Shown: positions 1 to 6,070 of the stretch, in pieces
How positions within the stretch are numbered: the first letter of the stretch is position 1
Layout: every line of letters starts with the position of its first letter
Translations under genes and position numbers: made by a program
Assembly (NCBI GenBank): GCA_036403795.1
Contig: DASWQJ010000238.1
Location: forward strand, 1-10,045
DNA length: 10,045 nucleotides
Source: Stenotrophomonas_A sp036403795
Lineage (GTDB): Bacteria > Pseudomonadota > Gammaproteobacteria > Xanthomonadales > Xanthomonadaceae
Reading direction: 5' to 3'
The notes under the pieces: generated by a model
What the model was told of the DNA's origin: nothing
Database searches by the model: none
The model's input: the letters and a program-made list of their open reading frames with translations, nothing else

Positions 1-55
1 GCCAGAGCAGATCCGGCTGCGACGATTCGGCCTGCCCTCCGTCCCGGGAAGGCAG

Positions 56-1819
56 TTGGCCGTGGCCGCACTCGTCGTGGCGGCGATGTGGCTGACCGCT
101 TGCGCCGGCTCGGCACCCACCGACTCGCCGCCTACCGCCCGTCTGTGCCTGGAAACCGGATGCACCGACGTGCCGTCGGATGCCGCGGCGCTGGACGCCG
201 TCGAACAGGCGATGGCGCCCGCGCTCCAGGCTGCCCGCCATGCACGCGCAGAGGGCGCCGCACCGGCGGCGCAACGCGCCTGGCTGCGCTGTGCGCTCGC
301 CGCCCATGCCCTGATGGGCGGCACAGACCGCACCCTCGCGCTGGCTTCCGCCGCCCAGGCCAATCGCTGTACCGAGGCCTTCCTGCGCGTCGGGCTGGCC
401 GCTTCCCCGCAAGCATGGGACACGGCCATCGTGCGCTTGGGCGGGGTGCGCGTAGCCCTCGATCCGCAACGCCCTTCACCCGAACTGCAGGGCGCGATGA
501 CCGTGAAGGTGGCGGTCGATGTGCCGCTGATGCTGTTGGACGATCGCCACGTGCAGCCGGGATTCGGGGTGCCGATGGTGTTGCTGACCCCGCGCTGCCA
601 CGACCAGCCGCGGTGTCGGTTGTTGCCGCCGGAAGGCGTGTTCCGTTCGGCCACCGCCTGGTTGGAACCGGCCCCCTCCGGCAGCGGAGCCGACGCGGCG
701 CTGCGCATGGTCGAGCCCGTGCAGCAGCCCAGCGTGCAGGTCGGCTCGCAAAGGTTCCTGCTCGCTTCCGACAGTTCCTCGTTCTTCGATTTCGGCGCGC
801 AGCAGTCGGCCTTGCCGCGGCTGGGCGTGTGGGGACTGTTGGGTGGCCGTGAGGTCGGGCGGCGTGCCGGGGTCTTCCTGTTGGAGGATTACGATCCCCG
901 CAAGCGTCCGTTGGTGATGGTGCACGGCCTGGGCAGCAGTCCACTGACCTGGGCCAAGCTGTCCAACGCGGTCTGGGCCGATCCGCAACTACGCCAGCGC
1001 TACCAGGTCTGGCATGTGGTCTACCAGACCAATGCGCCCTTGCTGGTGTCGCGCTATCGCGTGCAGCAATACCTCGATGCGACGTGGCGACTGCTGGACC
1101 CTGCCGGACAGGACCCGGCGCGCCGCCACGTCGTGTTGATCGGCCACAGCATGGGCGCAGTGATCTCGCGATTGCTCACCGCCCAAAGCGGCGATGTGTT
1201 GTGGAAAGCGGCCTTCACCGTGCCGCCGACGGCGCTGGAGGGCTCGCAGGAAGACCGCGACGGCATCGACGCGGTGTTTCGCTTTGCCCCGTATCCGGGG
1301 GTCAAGCGTGCCATCTTCCTGTCCGCGCCCCATCAGGGCAGCCCCGCCACCGATCGCTGGTTCGGACGACTCGCGCGCGTGCTCGTGGGACGGCGCACGC
1401 CGGAGATCGAGGCCTTGCGCCGGCTGGCCCGCGACCATCCGCAGATGGTGCAGCCGGCGTTGCTGGACGCTTACCGGCAGGGCTGGCTCAACAGCATCAC
1501 CACCCTGCGCAGCGATCAACCCGTCAGTCGGGCCGGGCGTGTGCTGATGCCGGCGGTCGGCATCCACTACCACACCATCGCCGGTTCGCTGCCGGGACAC
1601 GACCCGCCGGGCGACGGCGTCGTGCCTCTGGAAAGCGCGTTGCTGTCCGGCGCCGACTCGACCCAAGTGTTGTCCGCCGGGCACGACCTCTACGAAAATC
1701 CGGCGGCCATCGCCGAAGTGATCCGCATCCTGCACGTGGACCTGGACGCCGATGCCGTCGATGACGGGCCCTCGCCCGCTGTGCAGCGCCCTGCGGCTCA
1801 GCCTACCCGGGCGGAGTAG
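56..1819 (+). CDS. Lipoprotein-type alpha/beta hydrolase (lipase/esterase-like), 5' end uncertain
   Basis: Predicted serine hydrolase of the alpha/beta fold, probably acting on an ester or lipid at the cell envelope; the substrate cannot be read from sequence. With the TTG at 56 as residue 1, there is a hydrophobic signal segment ending in a lipobox L13-T-A-C16, so Cys16 is the likely lipidated residue and Ala17 (not Asp) fits outer-membrane sorting. The first ~280 residues match no domain I recognise. The hydrolase domain then shows the oxyanion HG (His290-Gly291), the nucleophile elbow GHSMG with Ser365, a likely acid Asp520 in DGVVP, and His543 in the AGHD motif near the end. The start is unsure: a Shine-Dalgarno-like GGGAAGG (46-52) is too close to TTG 56 but well placed for GTG 62. 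The frame is also open to the left edge through an arginine-rich stretch that would make a better signal n-region, so the real start may lie outside the window. Family call firm, specificity unknown. Confidence 0.85.
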   Translation: MAVAALVVAAMWLTACAGSAPTDSPPTARLCLETGCTDVPSDAAALDAVEQAMAPALQAARHARAEGAAPAAQRAWLRCALAAHALMGGTDRTLALASAAQANRCTEAFLRVGLAASPQAWDTAIVRLGGVRVALDPQRPSPELQGAMTVKVAVDVPLMLLDDRHVQPGFGVPMVLLTPRCHDQPRCRLLPPEGVFRSATAWLEPAPSGSGADAALRMVEPVQQPSVQVGSQRFLLASDSSSFFDFGAQQSALPRLGVWGLLGGREVGRRAGVFLLEDYDPRKRPLVMVHGLGSSPLTWAKLSNAVWADPQLRQRYQVWHVVYQTNAPLLVSRYRVQQYLDATWRLLDPAGQDPARRHVVLIGHSMGAVISRLLTAQSGDVLWKAAFTVPPTALEGSQEDRDGIDAVFRFAPYPGVKRAIFLSAPHQGSPATDRWFGRLARVLVGRRTPEIEALRRLARDHPQMVQPALLDAYRQGWLNSITTLRSDQPVSRAGRVLMPAVGIHYHTIAGSLPGHDPPGDGVVPLESALLSGADSTQVLSAGHDLYENPAAIAEVIRILHVDLDADAVDDGPSPAVQRPAAQPTRAE

Positions 1820-2622
1820 CGCTCGCCGTCGTGCTCGACGCGTACCGGCCCGTCGAAAACCGCTGACAACGTATCGTCGCGCAGCATCGCCTCGCGGTGG
1901 CCGTCGGCAAAGATGCGCCCGCCGCGCAACAGGATCACCCGCTCGATTTCCGGCACGATTTCCTCGATGTGATGCGTCACCAGGACCAGCGTGATGCCCT
2001 CCCGGGCCAGGTCGCGCATGGTGTCGACCAGGTGTTGGCGCGCGATCAGGTCCAGCCCCGTGGAGGGCTCGTCCAGCAGCAGGGCCTGTGGTCGGTTGAC
2101 CAGGGCGCGGGCGATCAGCACGCGGCGCGTCTCCCCGGCGGAAAGCTCACCGTAGGCACGACCGAGCAACGGCAACGCACGCGCCAGCGCCAGCGACTCG
2201 CGGGCGCGCTCGCGCATTGCCTCGGTGACGTCGCGGTGCGGGGGCACCACGAAGCTGGCAAAGAACCCCGACAACACCGCGCTCTCCACGTCCAGCCCCG
2301 GCATGTCGGCCAGGTTGCCGCTCAGATCGCCGGTGACGATGCCCAGTTGCGAGCGCAATCGGTCCACCTGCCAGCGGGTCTGCCCGAGCACTTTGACCGG
2401 CGCCTCGCCCGCGCCAAGGGCCAGCGGGTAAAGCTCGCGGGTGATGAGCTTGATGAAGGACGACTTGCCGCAACCATTGGGTCCCAGGATGGCCGTGTGC
2501 TGGCCCATGTCGATGCGCAGGCTCAGCTCATGCAGCACGCGGACCTGCCCGCGGGTGACGCTGGCGCGGTCCAGCTCGATCAAGGGACGTTCGGAGGCGA
2601 TGGCGTGCGGTGCAGCGGACAT
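1798..2622 (-). CDS. ABC transporter ATP-binding protein, ModF/COG1119-like orphan ATPase
   Basis: A 274-residue single nucleotide-binding domain with no membrane segments. Walker A is GPNGCGKS (47-54), the signature is LSAGE (160-164, instead of LSGGQ), Walker B is LLLDEP (181-186), the D-loop follows at STGLD, and the H-loop His217 sits in VTHH. The stretch after residue 92 (LGIVTGDL, then VESAVLSGFFAS) resembles the COG1119 group (ModF/PhrA-type ATPases) rather than classic importers, and no glutamine is seen at the usual Q-loop place. No permease or binding protein is adjacent, so the partner and substrate are unknown. It may serve a non-transport role or pair with a distant permease. The ATG at 2622 is the first good start, with no clear Shine-Dalgarno before it. 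The 3' end overlaps the hydrolase gene by 22 bases tail to tail. The ATPase call is near certain; the subfamily rests on recall. Confidence 0.93.
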   Translation of the reverse strand: MSAAPHAIASERPLIELDRASVTRGQVRVLHELSLRIDMGQHTAILGPNGCGKSSFIKLITRELYPLALGAGEAPVKVLGQTRWQVDRLRSQLGIVTGDLSGNLADMPGLDVESAVLSGFFASFVVPPHRDVTEAMRERARESLALARALPLLGRAYGELSAGETRRVLIARALVNRPQALLLDEPSTGLDLIARQHLVDTMRDLAREGITLVLVTHHIEEIVPEIERVILLRGGRIFADGHREAMLRDDTLSAVFDGPVRVEHDGERYSARVG

Positions 2623-2766
2623 GAATGCGGTATCGATCGTGAAGGTGGACGAGGGAAGATGATCGACCGCACAACATACGCAGCCGACGGGTGAAGTTTG
2701 CCGTCCGCGCCCCCATCATGTCTGCACCCTGACGCACAGTTGCCGCATGCCGGCTGGAGAGCTCCG
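2623..2766. promoter_or_regulatory. Divergent intergenic region between ABC ATPase and desaturase genes
   Basis: This 144-base spacer must hold the promoters of both divergent genes. I see no convincing -35/-10 pair on either strand and no strong palindrome. The only clear element is the ribosome binding site of the desaturase near its right end. A TTG-initiated extension of the desaturase to 2698 is possible on paper but lies upstream of that site and looks non-coding. Confidence 0.45.
2756..2760 (+). promoter_or_regulatory. Ribosome binding site deciding the desaturase start
   Basis: GGAGA stands six bases before the ATG at 2767. This spacing and match decide for 2767 over the in-frame TTG at 2698, whose 23 extra residues have no family counterpart that I recognise. 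Confidence 0.75.
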
Positions 2767-3972
2767 ATGTTCGCCCAATCCCTCCTCGATTTCCTGACCG
2801 CCGGACTTGTCGGCCTGGGATGGTGGGAGATGCTGCTGGTGTTGTTGGTCTTCACCCAGCTGACGATCTTCGCAGTCACCTTGTACCTGCATCGCAGCCA
2901 GGCGCATCGGGGCGTGGACTTCCACCCGGTGCTGGCGCACTTCTTCCGTTTCTGGACGTGGCTGACGACCTCGATGATCACCCGCGAGTGGGTGGCCATC
3001 CATCGCAAGCACCACGCCAAGGTCGAGACCGAGGACGATCCGCACAGCCCGCAGGTCAAGGGCATCGGCCAGGTGTTCTGGCGCGGCGTGGAGCTGTATC
3101 GCGAAGCGCGCACGCTGCGCGAGGACATCGCCCAGTACGGCAAGGGCGCGCCGGACGACTGGATCGAGCGTCACCTCTATACCCCGCACGCCACGATGGG
3201 TCCGGTGGTGTTGTTCTTCGTCAATGCAGCGCTGTTCGGCCTGCCCGGCGTGGCGCTATGGGCCATCCAGATGGCGTGGATCCCGTTCTGGGCGGCCGGC
3301 GTGGTCAACGGGCTGGGACACTGGTGGGGCTATCGCAACTTTGAATCGGCCGACACCTCGACCAACCTGACGCCGTGGGCGTTCTGGATCGGTGGCGAAG
3401 AGCTGCACAACAACCACCATGCGTTTCCCAGCTCGGCGCGTTTCTCGATGCGCCGCTGGGAGTTCGATATCGGTTGGCAGGTGATCCGCCTGTGCGAGCG
3501 CCTGGGCCTGGCCAAGGTGTTGCGCGTGGCGCCGGATCTCGACATCCGGCCGAACATCGCCGTACCCGATGCCGACACCTTGCGCGCGCTGCTGTCGCAT
3601 CGCTTCCAGGCGATGACCGATTACCAACGCAACGTCTTCAAGCCGGCGCTGCGCGAAGAGGCCGAAGCAGTGGGTGCGCGCGTGCGCCAACTGTTGCCCA
3701 AGCGCCTGCGCCGCGGCCTGGTCGATGACGGTCGCTGGCTCAAGCCCGATGCGCGCCAGCAATTGCGCGATTGGGTATCCCATCGCCCCAGGATCCGCAC
3801 CCTGGTCGAGCATCGCGCGCGCCTGTCCGCGCTGCTGGAAGCGCGCGGCCACGACGCCTCGGAGCGCCTGCGCCAGCTGCAGGCGTGGTGCCACGATGCC
3901 GAAGCCAGTGGCATCGCCGCCCTGCAGGCCTATGCCGCCCGCCTTAAGGGCTACGCCCTGGCTGGCGCGTGA
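2767..3972 (+). CDS. Membrane fatty acid (acyl-CoA/delta-9 type) desaturase with long C-terminal tail
   Basis: An integral-membrane di-iron desaturase that introduces a cis double bond into saturated fatty acyl chains, so it probably adjusts membrane fluidity. The 401 residues contain the three histidine boxes HRSQAH (42-47), HRKHH (79-83) and HNNHH (214-218), plus the extra His185 in GHWWGYRNFE, a standard iron-ligand set for the acyl-CoA desaturase group. Hydrophobic segments lie near residues 12-40 and 143-180. After about residue 275 comes a charged, Arg/Leu-rich tail of about 120 residues with no His boxes. It ends in a W-x3-A-x2-SGI-x2-L pattern that recalls the C-terminus of ISL3-type transposases. 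Pseudomonas DesA/DesB-like proteins are the nearest relatives I can name, but DesA (phospholipid) versus DesB (acyl-CoA) use cannot be told from sequence. The start is set by the ribosome binding site at 2756-2760. The stop overlaps a possible GTG start of the downstream EF-hand frame. Confidence 0.93.
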   Translation: MFAQSLLDFLTAGLVGLGWWEMLLVLLVFTQLTIFAVTLYLHRSQAHRGVDFHPVLAHFFRFWTWLTTSMITREWVAIHRKHHAKVETEDDPHSPQVKGIGQVFWRGVELYREARTLREDIAQYGKGAPDDWIERHLYTPHATMGPVVLFFVNAALFGLPGVALWAIQMAWIPFWAAGVVNGLGHWWGYRNFESADTSTNLTPWAFWIGGEELHNNHHAFPSSARFSMRRWEFDIGWQVIRLCERLGLAKVLRVAPDLDIRPNIAVPDADTLRALLSHRFQAMTDYQRNVFKPALREEAEAVGARVRQLLPKRLRRGLVDDGRWLKPDARQQLRDWVSHRPRIRTLVEHRARLSALLEARGHDASERLRQLQAWCHDAEASGIAALQAYAARLKGYALAGA

Positions 3973-4030
3973 GCCAGCAGCCCGGTGGGCGCAGCGGCGA
4001 GGCTTCGCACGCCCGCGCCCTCCCATTCCT

Positions 4031-4055
4031 CGAACGCCGCCTTGTGCGGCGTTCG
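4031..4055 (+). terminator. Strong hairpin after the desaturase, terminator-like without a T tract
   Basis: CGAACGCCGC (4031-4040) and GCGGCGTTCG (4046-4055) form a perfect 10-base-pair stem with a 5-base loop, 58 bases after the desaturase stop. The following bases are TCGTG rather than a T run, so it is at best a weak intrinsic terminator. It might instead be an attenuating or mRNA-stabilising hairpin. It lies inside the longest version of the next reading frame, which argues that the EF-hand gene really begins in or after the hairpin. Confidence 0.5.
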
Positions 4056-4379
4056 TCGTGCTGGATGCTTTGCGCCTGCCTGGTGGCCGCACCTGCCGTG
4101 GCGCAAGTCACCGACAGCGGCCAATACCTCCAGCGCATGGACACCGACGGCGACGGCAAGGTCAGCCTGCCCGAATACCTGGACTGGATGAGTTACGCCT
4201 TCGACCAACGCGACCTGGACCACGACGGCGTGCTGGCCAGCAACGAGTTGCCCGGCGGTCGCGGCAAGCCCATCACCCGCGAGCAGCACCGCGCCACGTT
4301 GAGCGAACGCTTCCGCAAGCAGGATGCCAATGGCGACGGCACCCTCAGTGCGAAGGAATTGCTCGCGCCGCCACGCTGA
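4044..4379 (+). CDS. Small exported EF-hand calcium-binding protein
   Basis: With GTG 4044 as start this is a 111-residue protein with a plausible Sec signal: MRRSSCW followed by a hydrophobic core and an AVA-Q cleavage site near residue 21. The mature part holds three EF-hand loops: D33-x-D35-x-D37-G-x-V-S-x2-E44, D57-x-D59-x-D61-G-x4-N-E68, and D94-x-N96-x-D98-G-x-L-S-x2-E105. All three have calcium-type ligands at positions 1, 3, 5 and 12. The role is unknown; a periplasmic or secreted calcium-binding or buffering function is inferred. The start is ambiguous. The frame is open back to a GTG at 3969 that overlaps the desaturase stop as GTGA, which could mean translational coupling, and an ATG at 4065 is a third choice. 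None has a good Shine-Dalgarno. I prefer 4044 because it gives an ordinary signal peptide. Its stop directly abuts the hipA stop on the other strand. Confidence 0.82.
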   Translation: MRRSSCWMLCACLVAAPAVAQVTDSGQYLQRMDTDGDGKVSLPEYLDWMSYAFDQRDLDHDGVLASNELPGGRGKPITREQHRATLSERFRKQDANGDGTLSAKELLAPPR

Positions 4380-5699
4380 TCAGGCGTCGGGAGCCATGGC
4401 GGAAAGTTTGGCGCCCGCCTTGCGTAACCCGTCGAAGATAGAAGAGCTGACGTGGGTTGGGAAGCCTGCCGGAAGCTTGTTCTGTACTTGAAGTATTGCC
4501 GGTTCCATGCGTGCAAGCAGCGTGTCGATGAACGGCTCGGCGCCGTTGCGCAACCCGCACGCGCGCGCTGTCTCGTTCCAGTGTCGACGACGGATGTCGA
4601 CCAGTCGCCGGTGGCGATTCTTGCCAGCGATCGCCATGGCGAGTTTGGCATCGCGCGGTTCCAGCTGGCCAGGCTTGCGGCCCAGAATCGGGTAGACCGA
4701 CAGCACGTCATACAAGGGCGTCATTCGAAAGCGGCCGCCCGGCTCGATGAAGAGGCTGAAGTTTTTCGCATGCCCATCCGTGGCGGCGAGCAGCCAAAAC
4801 AACAGCTGCGACTGGAAGAAGACTTCCCGGTCCGAAGGGGAGGTGGACTGGCGTAGCAAGTCCATGATCATCACCACGCCAGGTCCACCATCAGCTTCGT
4901 ACTTCTTGCCTGATGGCATCCCGAATACCTGGCACATGTCCTCTTGGGGCAGTCGTATCCACCAGCGGCCATCAGAAGAAAGCCGGCGATCGAAACGTTC
5001 CACGATCAAGCAGCGCTGATCTTCGAAATAGCCCAATTCCGTCGTCGCTACGGGCAGTCCGAAAGCGGCGAGCAGCTGCATGCACAGCCACTCATTCTCT
5101 ACGGACGCGCTCATGTCGGCACGCATGTTGCCGACCAGCCCCAGCGGCAACTTGAAGATATGGGTACTGGGCGTGGTGCCTTCAGGGACGAACCATTGGC
5201 CTTGGTGCCAGAGCAATGCGGTTTTTTCCTGCGCACCCGCCAGCGAAAGACGGAACTCGTCGTCCAATTCGCGATGGCCCGGTACGGGGGGCGCGGTGAC
5301 GCCGCGCAACAGCGCCGCTACTCCGCCCTCGTCCAGCGCGTGGCCCGCGATGGCCTGAAGCCCTTCGGGGAAGCGCCCCGGTGGCAGCAATTGGATCGCG
5401 CCCACGCAATCACGGCCAACCGCGTTGAGGAGCGCAAAAGTTTGTGTGGAAGCAGTTGAGAACCGGTCGCGCATGCGACGGCGGATGTTGTCGTTGTCAG
5501 GAAGCAAGTTATCGAAATAGTTCGTGACTACGGCACCGCGATGAGACTGAGCGTCGGGAAGCAACGGCAACGAGAGGGAGATCGGGCGCGACTGCGGTGA
5601 GTTCGTCCAAGTGTCCGCATACGTGAGCCGCGCACCCTGGCTATCTTCGCGCCATGTGGCGACCGGCTCGCCGTTCATCCATACCTGCAACTCGGCCAT
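4380..5699 (-). CDS. hipA: HipA-family serine/threonine kinase toxin
   Basis: The toxin of a type II hipBA toxin-antitoxin module. The E. coli relative phosphorylates glutamyl-tRNA synthetase and drives persistence; the target here is not known. The 439-residue length is essentially that of E. coli HipA (440). Visible motifs are an N-terminal HipA-N subdomain (about 1-105); SLAGAQEKTALL with Ser152 at the place of the E. coli autophosphorylated Ser150; Lys183 in HIFKLP (ATP contact); the catalytic loop ATDGHAKNF with Asp308, Lys312 and Asn313; and the metal-binding Asp331 in PLYDVLS. It therefore looks catalytically intact. I chose the ATG at 5699, four bases after the hipB stop, over the longer frame from 5762. 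It gives the family N-terminus (MAELQVWMNG), and a GGAG lies 10 bases upstream inside the end of hipB. Base composition is visibly less GC-rich than neighbouring genes. It is followed tail to tail by the EF-hand gene with no spacer. Confidence 0.95.
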   Translation of the reverse strand: MAELQVWMNGEPVATWREDSQGARLTYADTWTNSPQSRPISLSLPLLPDAQSHRGAVVTNYFDNLLPDNDNIRRRMRDRFSTASTQTFALLNAVGRDCVGAIQLLPPGRFPEGLQAIAGHALDEGGVAALLRGVTAPPVPGHRELDDEFRLSLAGAQEKTALLWHQGQWFVPEGTTPSTHIFKLPLGLVGNMRADMSASVENEWLCMQLLAAFGLPVATTELGYFEDQRCLIVERFDRRLSSDGRWWIRLPQEDMCQVFGMPSGKKYEADGGPGVVMIMDLLRQSTSPSDREVFFQSQLLFWLLAATDGHAKNFSLFIEPGGRFRMTPLYDVLSVYPILGRKPGQLEPRDAKLAMAIAGKNRHRRLVDIRRRHWNETARACGLRNGAEPFIDTLLARMEPAILQVQNKLPAGFPTHVSSSIFDGLRKAGAKLSAMAPDA

Positions 5700-5703
5700 C
5701 GGG

Positions 5704-5949
5704 CTACCACTCCGCCTTGGCAGTGCTGGGAGGCGCTTTTGCCAAGCTGACCTCGAGGCCAAGTAGTGCCCAAAGCCGCATAAGTCGTTCGAAGGAAGCT
5801 TTCTCGGGCCGACGTTCCAAGGCGCTCATAGCCTGCCGCGAGATTCCCAGTTGCTCAGCCAGCTCGGTTTGGGTCAGGCCCGCAACGGCGCGAAGACTCC
5901 GCAGGATCGGCCCGAGCTGGCCCGGGGTACGAATGACATGGGCTGGCAT
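5704..5949 (-). CDS. hipB: HipB-type XRE-family antitoxin and autorepressor
   Basis: An 81-residue protein whose middle is a Cro/C1-type helix-turn-helix: LTQTELAEQLGISRQAMSALERR, at about residues 24-47, with the recognition helix around SRQAMSALE. It is encoded directly upstream of hipA on the same strand with a 4-base gap, the usual antitoxin-first order. By family analogy it binds and inhibits HipA, and as a dimer (with or without HipA) represses its own promoter. The C-terminus is Ala/Lys-rich (LAKAPPSTAKAEW) and is probably the flexible tail. The start ATG at 5949 has only a weak AAGAG-like site before it. The upstream 120 bases carry a regular set of inverted repeats that are the natural operator candidates. 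Confidence 0.93.
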   Translation of the reverse strand: MPAHVIRTPGQLGPILRSLRAVAGLTQTELAEQLGISRQAMSALERRPEKASFERLMRLWALLGLEVSLAKAPPSTAKAEW

Positions 5950-6001
5950 GGCGAGGCTCTTTTAATCGACCACGTCAGGCTAAAGGTTGCCTTCCACCAA
6001 A

Positions 6002-6017
6002 GCAACCTATAAGTTGC
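6002..6017. repeat. Near-perfect inverted repeat, candidate HipB operator
   Basis: GCAACCTATAAGTTGC is a 16-base dyad with a single mismatched pair. It shares its left half and centre with the perfect site 26 bases to the right. Confidence 0.7.
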
Positions 6018-6024
6018 ATAACGT

Positions 6025-6046
6025 AAAGCAACCTATAGGTTGCTTT
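6025..6046. repeat. Perfect 22-base palindrome, candidate main HipB operator
   Basis: The core GCAACCTATAGGTTGC (6028-6043) is flanked by AAA and TTT, giving a perfect palindrome over 22 bases. As RNA it could fold into a 9-base-pair stem with a UAUA loop followed by a short U run on either strand. It could therefore also act as a weak terminator for the upstream oxidoreductase transcript, which runs in the same direction as hipB. The operator role is the better supported one because related sites flank it at fixed spacing. Confidence 0.75.
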
Positions 6047-6070
6047 TGCCAATGCAACCTGCGGCCTGCT

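Larger units (their letters stand above)
5950..6070 (-). promoter_or_regulatory. hipBA promoter and operator region with four spaced inverted repeats
   Basis: The 121 bases between the oxidoreductase stop and hipB hold a repeated motif GCAACC-N4-GGTTGC. The four candidate 16-base sites are 5975-5990 (only the GGTTGC half intact), 6002-6017 (one mismatched pair), 6028-6043 (perfect) and 6054-6069 (GCAACC half intact, other half 4 of 6). Their centres are 27, 26 and 26 bases apart. E. coli hipBA is also controlled by several operators bound by HipB, though with a different sequence (TATCC-N8-GGATA). The central TATAGG of two sites resembles a -10 element on the hipB strand, but I cannot assign a full promoter with a good -35. 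Repression of hipBA is inferred from position and symmetry. Confidence 0.7.

Noticed and set aside
1897..2694. A + strand open frame covering the ABC ATPase gene
   Set aside because: It is antisense to a gene with Walker A, signature, Walker B and H-loop, and its own translation shows no family features.
2698..2766. TTG-initiated N-terminal extension of the desaturase
   Set aside because: A clear Shine-Dalgarno before ATG 2767 and the hydrophilic, Pro-rich character of the 23 extra residues favour the shorter protein.
3256..4092. A - strand open frame across the desaturase 3' part
   Set aside because: It is antisense to the conserved HNNHH box and C-terminal tail, and its composition is typical of high-GC shadow frames.
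5700..5762. Longer HipA from a start at 5762
   Set aside because: It would overlap most of the end of hipB and add 21 residues not seen in HipA proteins. ATG 5699 gives the expected length and N-terminus.
5975..6069. The evenly spaced repeats as a small CRISPR-like array
   Set aside because: The repeated units are 16-base dyads with only 10-11 bases between them and degrade at both ends. This fits operators of the adjacent repressor, not repeats and spacers, and no cas gene is near.
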